NCBI GenBank assembly: GCA_910587635.1
Contig: CAJUNB010000024.1
Coordinates: forward strand, 1-64,000
DNA from: an uncultured Lachnospiraceae bacterium
GTDB taxonomy: Bacteria; Bacillota; Clostridia; Lachnospirales; Lachnospiraceae
Length of the DNA stretch: 64,000 nucleotides
Direction of reading: 5' to 3'
Numbering within the stretch: position 1 is the stretch's first letter; each line of letters starts with the position of its first letter. Of the stretch, positions 42,803-51,919 are shown one piece after another. The notes beneath the pieces were generated by a model, which made no database searches, was not told where the DNA came from, and saw only the letters and a program-made list of their open reading frames with translations. The translations under genes were made by a program, and so were the position numbers.

Positions 42803-43972
42803 ATGCGGAAAAATGATAAATTGTTGGCGTTTTTGGCGTATGCAATGTATTTTCTCACAGGAGCTGCCTGTATCGTAGTGGGGAGCAGTCTGCCACATCT
42901 GGTCAAGATGTATGGAATGGAACTGAATCAGGTGGTCCTCCTCGGCTCGGCCTATGCACTGGGACGGGTGCTCACAGTATACATAACGGGGCGGCTTGTG
43001 GAGAAGCTGGGGCCTATGAAAGTGCTCTCGGGAGGTGTGGCCCTGATCGGTATGTTCCTTCTTGGGATTCCTACTATCGTCAATTATTACGCGGGCCTGG
43101 TGTTTGCATTCCTCGGAGGTGTGGGGATGGGAGCGCAGGATACAGTGTGCCCGGTGCTTCTCAGTGCTGTATATAAGGAAAATTACGCGGGTTCATTGAG
43201 CGCGGGACAGGCGTTGTTTGGTCTTGGGAATTTTACGATGCCTTTCCTGGTAGGAGTGTTGCTTTCAGGGAGTCTTCCTTTTTATTATTCCTATTATATT
43301 TTGCTTCTTGTACCGGTGATTATGCTTGTGTGTATTCCTTTTGCAAAGATGGAAGCCAAAGATCAGAGAGAAGAGGAAGCAGAAGGGGTCAAACCTCTCT
43401 ATGCGAAAAATCAGATGCTTGTCTATGGGGCATTGATCCTTGTATGTGCATCCTATAGTGCGGTGGTCAATTCGATTGGGTTGTATACATCGAGTTTTGC
43501 AGAAAGCCTGGGGATATCGGCATCTACTTCCGCGTTTATGCTGACGACTTACAATGTAGGTTGTGTAGTAGGTTCCGTTGCCTTTGTGGCAATATTAAAA
43601 AAAGTAAAAGTTCAGAAAGTGTTATTAATAAATTGTCTGTGTGCACTGACTGCAATCGGCGTTGCTCTTATAATGAATATGGTGGCGGTTTATTTTACAG
43701 GGTTATTTGTGGCAGGATTTTTCCTGGGAGTATTGTTCAGTGTCATCGTAACGATCGCTACGAGGATTGGCTATCAGCATATCAGCATTGCCGGTTCTCT
43801 TGTGGCGACAGCAGGGGGGGCATCTGATATTTTGACACCTGTTGTCACTGGATTTCTAGTAGGAAAGCTGGGAGTCGGAATTGCGTTTCCATATGCAATG
43901 CTCATGACCGTGATCAGCATTGTGGGGGCTGTAGTGCTGCAGATGAATACAACGGAAAAGGAGAAAGTTTGA
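42803..43972 (+). CDS. Major facilitator superfamily transporter
   Basis: A 389-residue carrier with 12 predicted segments in two halves joined by a charged loop near residues 187-205. The MFS motif after segment 2 is the GRLVEKLGPMKV stretch (about 62-73). It could import a nucleoside or sugar, or export a free base left by the enzymes beside it. No ribosome site better than a weak one is seen; the gene starts four bases after ecfA2. Substrate cannot be told from sequence. Confidence 0.85.
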   Translation: MRKNDKLLAFLAYAMYFLTGAACIVVGSSLPHLVKMYGMELNQVVLLGSAYALGRVLTVYITGRLVEKLGPMKVLSGGVALIGMFLLGIPTIVNYYAGLVFAFLGGVGMGAQDTVCPVLLSAVYKENYAGSLSAGQALFGLGNFTMPFLVGVLLSGSLPFYYSYYILLLVPVIMLVCIPFAKMEAKDQREEEAEGVKPLYAKNQMLVYGALILVCASYSAVVNSIGLYTSSFAESLGISASTSAFMLTTYNVGCVVGSVAFVAILKKVKVQKVLLINCLCALTAIGVALIMNMVAVYFTGLFVAGFFLGVLFSVIVTIATRIGYQHISIAGSLVATAGGASDILTPVVTGFLVGKLGVGIAFPYAMLMTVISIVGAVVLQMNTTEKEKV

Positions 43973-44724
43973 TGGCAATACAGAGTAAAGAAGTAGTAAC
44001 AGAAGACGGAAAGCAATATCATATCCGCTGTAGTAAAGGAGATGTGGGACGGTATGTACTTGTTCCGGGCGATCCGTTCCGTACAGATAAAATAGCCCAA
44101 TATTTTGATAATCCGGTATTGGTGGCTCATAACAGAGAACACAAGACATGGACAGGGACATTAAACGGCGAGAAAGTTTCAGTCACGAGTACCGGTATGG
44201 GATGTCCGTCGGCGGCCATTGCCCTGGAGGAATTGATTCACTGTGGCGCAGATACCTTTATTCGTGTGGGAACTTGCGGACGGATTTGCCCTGAGAGTTA
44301 TAACGAAGAGCTGGAGGGCGTTATTATTACCGGAGCAGTCAGAGATGAAGGGACGACAGTGCATTATGTTCCCATTGAATATCCGGCTATGGCAGACCGA
44401 CATGTGACAGATGCGCTGGCACAGGCATGCGCAGCAAAAGGATACCGGTTTGCAGAAGGGATTGCACAGTCCAAAGATTCGTTTTATGGGCAGCATGACC
44501 CGGACAGTATGCCTAACAGCGGCAGGCTCCATCAGAGATGGGAAGCGTGGGAGAAGAGTGGTGTTATGGCCTCGGAGATGGAAACGGCGGCGCTGTTTAT
44601 TGTTTCTTCTATCAGAGGAGCCCGGGCAGGAGCGATCATGGCATATGGAAGTATGAACGACCATACGATAGAGCTGGCATGTGATGCCATTAAACTGCTG
44701 ATTGAAAGGGACAGGAAAGCATAA
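43972..44724 (+). CDS. Nucleoside phosphorylase, uridine phosphorylase type
   Basis: A 250-residue NP-I family enzyme that splits a nucleoside with phosphate into base and ribose 1-phosphate. VLVPGDPFRTDKIA is near 26-39, the phosphate site is at RVGTCGR (about 96-102), the ASEMETAALF segment near 199-208 binds ribose, and a family-typical Asp follows. The start at 43972 has AAGGAG eight bases before it and overlaps the MFS stop by one base. With the next gene it gives two ways to split nucleosides in one operon. Confidence 0.9.
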   Translation: MAIQSKEVVTEDGKQYHIRCSKGDVGRYVLVPGDPFRTDKIAQYFDNPVLVAHNREHKTWTGTLNGEKVSVTSTGMGCPSAAIALEELIHCGADTFIRVGTCGRICPESYNEELEGVIITGAVRDEGTTVHYVPIEYPAMADRHVTDALAQACAAKGYRFAEGIAQSKDSFYGQHDPDSMPNSGRLHQRWEAWEKSGVMASEMETAALFIVSSIRGARAGAIMAYGSMNDHTIELACDAIKLLIERDRKA

Positions 44725-45671
44725 TGGCGGATAAGAAAAAAATTATTATTGATACGGACTGCGGTTCAGACGACGCTATGGCGATCGCTATGGCGCTGAA
44801 CGACCCGAACTATGAAATCATTATGATTACTACGGTTTCGGGAAATGTACCGATGGAACAGGCGACGGTGAATGCATTGACGACGATAGAATATGCAGGC
44901 ACTTATGAGCCTCCTGTATATAAAGGCGCAGATAAAATGCTGCTTCGGAACATGACATATGCCTATGAGACACATGGGAATGACGGAATGGGGGATATCG
45001 GGCTTGTTCCAAAGAGACTGAAGGCTGCGGAAGGCAATGGAATTATTAAAATGCTGGAAGCACTTCGGGAGAGCAGAGCGGGCGAGATCGACATCGTGGC
45101 ACTTGGACCTCTTACTAACCTTGCCCTTGCTCTGCGTCTTGACTGTGAAGCGATGAAAAAAGCGGGACGAATTATCATCATGGGAAGTGCCGGTTTGGGA
45201 GACGGCAATGTAACTCCCACTGCGGAATTTAATATTTGGCAGGACGCAGAGGCGGCAAAGATCGTAACCGAAGCAGGGCTGGATTATGTGATGTATGTGG
45301 GCTGGGATGCCTGCCTGGGAGACAGTATGCTGAGTCCGCAGGAAATTGAACAGATCAGAAACAGTGGAGAGCTGGGGAAATTTGCCATTGACTGCAATAA
45401 AAATCTGATGGAAATGAACAAAGAGCGATTTGGTGACAACTATTTGGATATGGCAGACCCTTCGGCAATGGCAGCAGCGTTATATCCCGAGTGTGTGGAA
45501 TGTTGTGACAAATATTACTGTGAAGTGGATGTATCGGGCGGGCCTGGTTACGGTACAGTCATCGTTGATGTAAACAATGTGCTGGGGAAAGAGCCTAACG
45601 CATATATTTGCAGTAAATTGTATTCGGATAAGTATAAGGAATATATCTATAGAACATTGGGGGCAAAATAG
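44724..45671 (+). CDS. Nucleoside hydrolase, second copy
   Basis: A 315-residue IUNH enzyme. The calcium motif is DTDCGSDDA (usually DTDPGxDDA), a Pro-to-Cys change one residue from a metal ligand. The NIWQDAEAAK segment (about 170) and the VDVSGGPGYG end are otherwise normal. Its start overlaps the stop of the phosphorylase gene by one base. It differs from the hydrolase at 16442 and may prefer another base. Confidence 0.9.
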   Translation: MADKKKIIIDTDCGSDDAMAIAMALNDPNYEIIMITTVSGNVPMEQATVNALTTIEYAGTYEPPVYKGADKMLLRNMTYAYETHGNDGMGDIGLVPKRLKAAEGNGIIKMLEALRESRAGEIDIVALGPLTNLALALRLDCEAMKKAGRIIIMGSAGLGDGNVTPTAEFNIWQDAEAAKIVTEAGLDYVMYVGWDACLGDSMLSPQEIEQIRNSGELGKFAIDCNKNLMEMNKERFGDNYLDMADPSAMAAALYPECVECCDKYYCEVDVSGGPGYGTVIVDVNNVLGKEPNAYICSKLYSDKYKEYIYRTLGAK

Positions 45672-45672
45672 T

Positions 45673-46872
45673 ATGGGAAAATTAAAAGTAAAATTTTTGA
45701 TGGGCCCGGCAGAGTGCAATGACAGAAACATACCTGCTTACAGCGAGGAATTTCTGGCGGGACTGAGTAAGGCATTGGGTGAGGAAGTGGTGTGCGCAGA
45801 GATGGATGAAGTGAAACAGCAGGCGCTTCCGATCTATTTTATTGCTTCAGGCGGCGCAGAACGGGGATTTGAAGCGGCCTACACCGAGACGAAAGAGCCC
45901 TATATTTTATTGACGACGCCGGGCTATAATTCATTGGCGGCTTCTATGGAAATTATGGGATTCTTGGAGGAGCACGGGCTGAAAGGAGAAATACTTCACG
46001 GCTCCCATGAGACCATTGCAAAACGCCTTGGCGTGTTGAAACGGGTGGCAGAAGCGAAGGAAAAGATCAGTCATATGAAGCTGGGATGCTTTGGAAGTCC
46101 GGGCGGATTGATTGCCAGCGATGCGGATTTTGGTTCATTTCAGAAGAAATGTGGTGCAGAGCTTGTCCTGTTTGGGCTGGATGAACTTGTGGCGGAATAC
46201 CATAAAGGGGGTTATCCTGAAAATCAGTATACAGAAGATCTGAAGGCAAAAGGATATGATGCGGCAGAAGTAGAGAAGGCGCTGAATGTGTATGGCGCGT
46301 TGAAACGGCTCATTGAAAAATATCATTTGCATGGTGTTACTGTAAAATGTTTCGATCTGCTGGATATGATACATACGACAGGGTGTCTTGCTCTCGCTGT
46401 ATTGAATGCAGAGGGAATACCGGCGGCCTGTGAAGGAGATCAGAAGAGTGTGATCAGTATGGCTGTTTTACAGGCGCTTACCGGCGTATCGGGATTTATG
46501 GCAAATCCGAGTTGTATGGATCCGGATTCGGGAGAGATCATATTTGCTCACTGTACGCTGCCGCTGGATATGCCTGAAAAATACAGTCTGACTACCCACT
46601 TTGAATCAGGTATCGGTGTGGCAGTTGCCTGTGACCTTTCTTCTCAGGTAATGACACTGTTTAAGTGCGATGACAAGCTGGAAAGATACTATGCCGGCCG
46701 GGCACAGCTCATAGAGACAATGCACAGAAGTGATCTGTGCCGTTCGCAGATGCGTCTGCATCTGGAAGACGGTACGGCTTATTTCTCCAGCCGTCCCATC
46801 AGCAATCATCATATTATATGTAAGGGCGACTGGAAAGAAGTCATTGATGAGTATTTCAGACAGATGATGTAA
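45673..46872 (+). CDS. L-fucose/arabinose isomerase-like protein, copy 1
   Basis: A 399-residue member of the fucose/arabinose isomerase superfamily, one base after the nucleoside hydrolase gene. The N-terminal part is a Rossmann-like domain (SGGAERGF, PGYNSLAASMEI); the C-terminal part has CLALAVLNAEGIPAACEGDQ with the metal-binding Glu and the late HFESGIGVAVAC stretch. It could isomerise a pentose or hexose freed by its neighbours, but substrate is not predictable. GGGGG lies nine bases before the ATG. It ends the module 2 operon. Confidence 0.82.
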   Translation: MGKLKVKFLMGPAECNDRNIPAYSEEFLAGLSKALGEEVVCAEMDEVKQQALPIYFIASGGAERGFEAAYTETKEPYILLTTPGYNSLAASMEIMGFLEEHGLKGEILHGSHETIAKRLGVLKRVAEAKEKISHMKLGCFGSPGGLIASDADFGSFQKKCGAELVLFGLDELVAEYHKGGYPENQYTEDLKAKGYDAAEVEKALNVYGALKRLIEKYHLHGVTVKCFDLLDMIHTTGCLALAVLNAEGIPAACEGDQKSVISMAVLQALTGVSGFMANPSCMDPDSGEIIFAHCTLPLDMPEKYSLTTHFESGIGVAVACDLSSQVMTLFKCDDKLERYYAGRAQLIETMHRSDLCRSQMRLHLEDGTAYFSSRPISNHHIICKGDWKEVIDEYFRQMM

Positions 46873-46944
46873 AGAATATCTGTAAAAATATGTCAGGAAC
46901 AGAAATAATGATAAGGCAATTTAACACAGAAGTGCAGTTAAAAA

Positions 46945-46974
46945 GGCCGGGACGTGAGTTCCCGGTTCTTTTTT
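46945..46974 (+). terminator. Terminator of nucleoside module 2
   Basis: Six Watson-Crick pairs plus two G-U pairs (GGCCGGGA / TCCCGGTT), seven-base loop and six T after a C. Confidence 0.8.
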
Positions 46975-47057
46975 GCTTTTTTCTATCGGAAATATTTGCT
47001 GGATTTCTTAAGAACTTCTTAAATGCACCATTACACACTGTCGTTTGTCGTAGGCTG

Positions 47058-47066
47058 TGCTACAAT
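47058..47066 (+). promoter_or_regulatory. Extended -10 promoter of the SRPBCC gene
   Basis: TGC followed by TACAAT, a TGn-extended -10 box, 33 bases before the start codon. No good -35 was found. Confidence 0.45.
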
Positions 47067-47099
47067 AGGAATGACCAGGGCATACAAGGGGGAATTAAA

Positions 47100-47498
47100 A
47101 TGGCAGTGTCAAGCATTAAGGTTTATTTTCAAAGTGATTTGGAGTGGGTCTGGGATGTGGTGACTTCTCTGGAAGACACGGCATGGCGCAGCGATATCAG
47201 TAAAGTGGAAGCCATAGACGACAGACGATTTATCGAATATACGACAGATGGATATGCCACGACTTTTACGGTTACTGGGGAGGAGTTATACCGGCGGTGG
47301 GAATTCGATATGGAAAATGACAATATGCGTGGCCATTGGACTGGTATTTTTACCCGAAAAGGGGAGGGGACGGAAGTGGAATTTACAGAAGATGTTACAG
47401 CAAAGAAGTTTTTTGCGAAGCCCTTTGTGAAAGGGTATCTGAAAAAGCAGCAGGCCCTGTACGTGAAAGATTTGAGAAAAGCACTGCAGGATGAATAA
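47100..47498 (+). CDS. SRPBCC-family (START-like) small protein
   Basis: A 132-residue protein with the helix-grip layout of the polyketide cyclase/dehydrase family: an N-terminal strand (SSIKVYFQSDLEWVWDVV), an early helix, alternating strands (RFIEYTTDGYATTFTV, WEFDMENDN, WTGIFTRKGEGTEVEFTEDV) and a long C-terminal helix. It would bind a small hydrophobic ligand. AAGGGGGGA precedes the ATG. It stands alone between two terminators, so neighbours give no clue to its job. Confidence 0.78.
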   Translation: MAVSSIKVYFQSDLEWVWDVVTSLEDTAWRSDISKVEAIDDRRFIEYTTDGYATTFTVTGEELYRRWEFDMENDNMRGHWTGIFTRKGEGTEVEFTEDVTAKKFFAKPFVKGYLKKQQALYVKDLRKALQDE

Positions 47499-47511
47499 AG
47501 TATGAAATGAA

Positions 47512-47550
47512 AAGAAACGGCGTTGCCTGGGGGCTATGCCGTTTCTTTTT
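47512..47550 (+). terminator. Terminator of the SRPBCC gene
   Basis: Stem AAGAAACGGC / GCCGTTTCTT with a 16-base loop and a T-run, 13 bases after the stop codon. Confidence 0.8.
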
Positions 47551-47625
47551 CTTCTATAGGAAAGGCTTTGTTGCGCTAGAACGCGAAAGTATCTTTCCTG
47601 TGCAACGAGGGCTTGTCTGCTTTGT

Positions 47626-48516
47626 TTATGCCTCCCCCATTTCTCCATCATCGCTATGAAGTTTGGTCATTTTCTGGATGACCTCTGCTCCCTGTTTTTT
47701 TGCCTCCAGCACTTCGGTAGTATCTTTTATGGCCAGGTGGTACAGTGTTTCCAGAATAAGTTGCTCGGCAACACGGCGGGAAATGATATCGCCGGCGATT
47801 GTATTGTCGATAGTGCCAGAAAAAAGGGTGTAGTCGCAATATTTCAACAACGGAGATTTTTGGGATGCGGTAATACCAATGGTCACGGCACGGCGTTCGT
47901 GAGCGATGCGCATGGATTCTACTACAGATCTGGAACGGCCTGTATGGGACACAGCAAGAGCTACATCACCTTCCTGCACGGCTGTGGCACAGAACATCTG
48001 TAAGTCCTGGTCGTTATAGATAGAACATGCCTTGCCGATTTTCATTAGCTTGATTCCGATCAGATTGCAGGGAATGATCGCATCTCCGTTACCAAGCATT
48101 AGGATATTTCTGGCATTCTGTATGGCGTTTGCGGCGCTTTCGTATTGATTAGAAGAAAGGGCCAGTGTGTTTTGCATAGTATTGATATTCTGTTTGATTA
48201 CGGATTCCATTACTTCCCGGAGAGTGGGCGTTGGAAGACTCTCCCCTGTGAGAGACACAGGCGCCCCGGAAAGCGGATGCTTTGCGCTGTTGCGAAAATC
48301 CAGGAAACCTTTGTAACCGAGACGTCTGCAAAGCCGGATGATTGTGGCATTGCTGGCGCCTGTCTCTGTGGAAATGACATTCAGACTCAATTCACCGATT
48401 TGCTGGAAGTGTTCAATTAAGTATTCGGCAGCTACTTTCTCAGTGCGGGGCAGCGAGGGATAAATAACCTGCAGCTTCGCCTTCAAAATATTCTGATTAT
48501 CCATCACTTTTAGCAC
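47626..48516 (-). CDS. RpiR/MurR-family transcription regulator
   Basis: A 296-residue regulator. Residues 1-80 form the RpiR helix-turn-helix (LPRTEKVAAEYLIEHFQQIGELSLN, TGASNATIIRLCRRLGYKGF); about 125-265 are a SIS sugar-phosphate domain (NILMLGNGDA, AVSHTGRSRSVVESM). GTG at 48516 is the probable start because AAGGAG lies 12 bases upstream; ATG at 48504 has none. It is divergent from the sugar ABC operon and should control it by sensing a phosphorylated sugar of that pathway. Confidence 0.9.
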   Translation of the reverse strand: MLKVMDNQNILKAKLQVIYPSLPRTEKVAAEYLIEHFQQIGELSLNVISTETGASNATIIRLCRRLGYKGFLDFRNSAKHPLSGAPVSLTGESLPTPTLREVMESVIKQNINTMQNTLALSSNQYESAANAIQNARNILMLGNGDAIIPCNLIGIKLMKIGKACSIYNDQDLQMFCATAVQEGDVALAVSHTGRSRSVVESMRIAHERRAVTIGITASQKSPLLKYCDYTLFSGTIDNTIAGDIISRRVAEQLILETLYHLAIKDTTEVLEAKKQGAEVIQKMTKLHSDDGEMGEA

Positions 48517-49022
48517 AGATTTTTCTTTCTCCTTTAAAAAACCAATAGGTTACAGTTGTTATCATAGCATTTGTATGGTGAAAATGCAATGTTTTGAAGT
48601 TTCGCTGTTTTAGACAAAAAAGGGATTGTACATTTGTTCAAAACAGAAAAAAATGTAATATTGAGAAGTATTATGTTGACAAAAGTAAAAAAATATAGCA
48701 AAATAGAGAAAAATAAATTTCTAAAAAGTAATTATAAAAACGAAAATTTGATTTAGCAAATATCTGCTGTTATACGGTTGAATGGTGCTAAAATGAGGAA
48801 TATTAAGTAAATAAGCGATAAATATTTGGAAATTTTATAAAATAATAAAAAAATATCTGTAAATGATAAATTATTTTTTTCATAATAGAATTATAAATAT
48901 GAAAAATAATTATCAAAATAGAAATAAATACATGTAAAATTTTGGGATTTAGAAAATAATAATAAGAAACGCCGTGAGCAGGGAATTGTGGCGTTTCCCA
49001 TAAAACTATTGCGAGGTAGGGT
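48517..49022. other. 506-bp AT-rich divergent regulatory region
   Basis: Between the RpiR-type gene and the sugar ABC operon. It is strongly A/T-rich, with several A-tracts and no credible coding frame. TTGACA at 48676-48681 is a possible -35 with CAAAAT 17 bases later. No perfect long inverted repeat was found. It probably holds both divergent promoters and operators. Confidence 0.6.
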
Positions 49023-50510
49023 ATGAGCACGATCATTCTTGAAACCAAAAAATTGTCTAAGGCGTTTGCCAACAAAAAAGTAGTATCTAATGTTGACTTC
49101 ACTCTCTGCGAGGGAGAGATTACGGCACTGCTCGGTGAGAATGGAGCGGGAAAATCGACTTTTAAGAATATGTTGGTAGGCTTGCTGGAACCGACAGAGG
49201 GCACGATTACATTTGATGGAAAAGAGATGCGGGAAATTAAAATGGGAAAACTTCCTATTGCCGCAGTTCACCAGGAATTGAGTTTGTTTCTGAATCTGAC
49301 AGTTGCCGAGAACATCTGCATTGAATCTTTTCCTGGCAGGCATTCTATGATCAACTGGAAAGATTGCCAGGAAGAGGCGCTGAAGTACATGGAAATTATG
49401 GATATCAGTCTGGATCCCAATGCGATCGTAGGTGCACTGGGACCTGGAGAACAACAGCTGATTGAAATTGCAAAAGCTATCCGTATGAATCCAAGAGTTC
49501 TTATCCTGGATGAGCCGACAGCCTCTCTGACGGCTCCCGAAAGAGAGCGTCTGTTTGAAGTCATGCGTACGCTGAAAAAACAAAATATAGGAATGATCTT
49601 TATTACACATTTTCTGGATGAAGTTTTTGCTGTCTGTGATAAAGTCACAGTATTGCGAAATGCAGAAAAGGTATGTGACGAACTGGTTACGAATGTTACA
49701 AAGCATCAGGTAGAAGAACATATGGTGGGGCGTTCTTTGCAGGATGCCACCTTCCATCTTGGAAAGGTAGAAGAGGAAGTGGCACTTTGTGTCAACAGCC
49801 TGAGCAGCGAGAATTTTGAAGACATCAGTTTTCAGGTCAGAAAAGGAGAGATACTTGGTATTGCAGGTCTGATAGGTGCAGGCAGAACAGAATTGATGGA
49901 ATCTATTTTCGGTCTACGGAAATGTGAGGGCAGCATTGATTTCATGGGAGAACATCTGACAAGATGGAATTCTAAAAAACTGATTGACCGGGGAATGGTT
50001 ATGATTCCAGAAGACCGGAAAAACTGTGGTATCTTTCCCCGTCGGGATTTAAAAGAGAATGTTACGGCTGCGGAAATCGAAAAATTTGTAGACAGAAAAG
50101 TGAAATTTCTTGGTTTCAAAAACGAGAAGGAAAATGCACAGAAGGTACTTGACCGGTTCCGGGTTGCATGTCCCGGCATTGATGCCTATATCACGGAGCT
50201 GAGCGGCGGCAACCAACAAAAAGTTATTGTAGGCAGATGGCTGAGCCATTCCCCCAAAGTTTGCATGTTTGACGATCCGACAAGAGGTGTCGATGTAGGT
50301 TCCAGAGCTGAGATTGGGGAGTATATTGTAGAGCTGGCAAAGACAGGGACTGCAGTTATTCTGGTTTCCTCTGATTTAAATGAGCTGGTTTCTCTGGCGC
50401 ATCGGATTATCATAATGAGAAGGGGACGGCTTGTGGGAGAGGTTATGAGAGAAGAATTTGATGTACGCCAGATTCTTTCGGTTTCCTCTTCTGACTCAGA
50501 AAGTTCATAA
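49023..50510 (+). CDS. Sugar ABC transporter ATP-binding protein, RbsA type
   Basis: A 495-residue fused double ATPase of the CUT2 class. First half: Walker A GENGAGKST (about 39-47), altered signature LGPGEQQLIEIAKA, Walker B VLILDEPTASL. Second half: Walker A IGAGRTE (degenerate, as normal in RbsA), signature LSGGNQQKVIVGRW, VCMFDDPTRGVDVGS. It powers both permeases that follow. First gene of the operon after the divergent RpiR regulator. Confidence 0.95.
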   Translation: MSTIILETKKLSKAFANKKVVSNVDFTLCEGEITALLGENGAGKSTFKNMLVGLLEPTEGTITFDGKEMREIKMGKLPIAAVHQELSLFLNLTVAENICIESFPGRHSMINWKDCQEEALKYMEIMDISLDPNAIVGALGPGEQQLIEIAKAIRMNPRVLILDEPTASLTAPERERLFEVMRTLKKQNIGMIFITHFLDEVFAVCDKVTVLRNAEKVCDELVTNVTKHQVEEHMVGRSLQDATFHLGKVEEEVALCVNSLSSENFEDISFQVRKGEILGIAGLIGAGRTELMESIFGLRKCEGSIDFMGEHLTRWNSKKLIDRGMVMIPEDRKNCGIFPRRDLKENVTAAEIEKFVDRKVKFLGFKNEKENAQKVLDRFRVACPGIDAYITELSGGNQQKVIVGRWLSHSPKVCMFDDPTRGVDVGSRAEIGEYIVELAKTGTAVILVSSDLNELVSLAHRIIIMRRGRLVGEVMREEFDVRQILSVSSSDSESS

Positions 50511-50546
50511 AGATTCGATTGATTACAGATTACGGGGGTAAATTCC

Positions 50547-51545
50547 ATGGAAATTAGTATAAAGACAAAAGTGAAAAATATACTGTCAAGGCAATGGATT
50601 GCTGTGCTGATGGGCAATATTCTGTTATTTGCGGTACTGGCTATTTCTCAGCCGGCTTTTCTGCAAGTGACAAATCTGGTGAATATTCTCTGCCAGTGCA
50701 GCCTGTTCGGCATTATGGCTGTGGGTATGACATTTGTTATCTCTACCGGTGGCATCGATATTTCTGTGGGGATGAATGCGCTTTTTACAATGGCGCTCAT
50801 GTGGAGGCTGTACAATGTGATGCCTGTGTGGCTTGTATTTATCGTTGTATTGCTTTTTGGCAGCCTGATCGGGGCTGTGAACGGTATGTTGATCTGTTAC
50901 TTTAACTTTCCTGAAATGATTGCCACGTTGGCGAGTATGTCCATCTTACGGGGAGCCGGTTATCTGTTGCTGGATACTTCCCAGAAATTTGTGCAGGATG
51001 AACTGCGTATCATTGGAAATTCCCGTGTTCTGGGCATGATACCCACACCTACCGTGATTATGATTCTTCTCTGCATTCTGGGGGCACTTATTATGTGTTA
51101 TACCCGGTTCGGCCGATATCTGCTGGCAGTGGGCGGCAGCAAAAATTCCGCAGAGTTTTCCGGTATCAATGTAAAAAAGGTGTGTATGGGCGCTTATATC
51201 ATTTGTGGAACCTGTGCCGCACTGGGCGGCATTGTATACGCAGGACGTATCGGTTCCATTGCCCCCAATTCATGCCAGGGCTATGAATTTACAGTGATTA
51301 CGGCCGTCGTACTGGGCGGCACAAAGATGAGCGGCGGGAAGAGTTCCGTGGTAGGATCGGTTCTCGGATGTGTCTTTCTCTATCTGATTGAAAATGCCAT
51401 GACAATGCTCAGTGTTTCCAGTTATTATCAGACATTCGCAAGGGCGATCATGATGCTCTGTGCGATCGCGCTGGATACCGCTACGACGATGCGGGCGGAG
51501 GCAGGCATTGTGAAGGAAAAAAGGGCCCGTTTTCTGGCTCAGTAA
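50547..51545 (+). CDS. Sugar ABC transporter permease, RbsC type, copy 1
   Basis: A 332-residue CUT2 permease with eight to ten membrane segments and the characteristic AVGMTFVISTGGIDISVG motif (about 56-73). The late GGIVYAGRIGSIAPNSCQGYEFTVITAVVLGG region is likewise conserved. It starts 36 bases after the ATPase gene. The 374-base gap after it contains a 101-bp tandem repeat. A second permease of the same family follows the binding protein, so the channel is probably a heterodimer. Confidence 0.93.
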   Translation: MEISIKTKVKNILSRQWIAVLMGNILLFAVLAISQPAFLQVTNLVNILCQCSLFGIMAVGMTFVISTGGIDISVGMNALFTMALMWRLYNVMPVWLVFIVVLLFGSLIGAVNGMLICYFNFPEMIATLASMSILRGAGYLLLDTSQKFVQDELRIIGNSRVLGMIPTPTVIMILLCILGALIMCYTRFGRYLLAVGGSKNSAEFSGINVKKVCMGAYIICGTCAALGGIVYAGRIGSIAPNSCQGYEFTVITAVVLGGTKMSGGKSSVVGSVLGCVFLYLIENAMTMLSVSSYYQTFARAIMMLCAIALDTATTMRAEAGIVKEKRARFLAQ

Positions 51546-51548
51546 TGT

Positions 51549-51781
51549 CGTATTCCGGGCTATCGCCCTGCATACTCATTGGGCGTAACCATCCATGTAT
51601 GAAAGCCGATTGCTGCGCACTGGGTGCTCTCGCAATCGACGCCGGTATTCGTATTCCGGGCTATCGCCCTGCATACTCATTGGGCGTAACCATCCATGTA
51701 TGAAAGCCGATTGCTGCGCACTGGGTGCTCCCGCAATCGACGCCGGTATTCGTATTCCGGGCTATCGCCCTGCATACTCAT
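51549..51781 (+). repeat. 101-bp tandem repeat, 2.3 copies
   Basis: Units start at 51549, 51650 and 51751 (31 bases only). The first two differ at one position (51630/51731, T against C). Each unit has self-complementary parts (GGGC-TATC-GCCC; GATTGC and GCAATC ends of a longer hairpin). It lies between permease and binding-protein genes in the same operon. Confidence 0.92.
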
Positions 51782-51802
51782 ACAGGCTTGCCCGTCCGAT
51801 GT

Positions 51803-51840
51803 CTGTATGGCTGTGCGTGTAAACACGCCTGGCCATACAG
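51803..51840 (+). other. Strong intercistronic hairpin
   Basis: CTGTATGGC pairs with GCCATACAG, with an inner GCGTG/CACGC stem and a TAAA-type loop. No T-run follows. It lies 80 bases before the binding-protein gene and may protect the downstream mRNA from 3' exonucleases or set relative expression. Confidence 0.6.
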
Positions 51841-51919
51841 CCGCCGGCCGGGGCTTTCATAGGGGTATATTGCACAGAGTTATCTGTGTTTAATATAAAA
51901 AACGAAAGGAGAAATAAAA

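Noticed and set aside
48517..49022. Possible small gene or RNA in the AT-rich spacer
   Set aside because: No frame with a ribosome site and no stable stem was found.
51595..51893. Short open frames (75 and 65 codons) in the tandem repeat
   Set aside because: They are translations of the repeat and change frame between copies (101 is not a multiple of three); no ribosome site.
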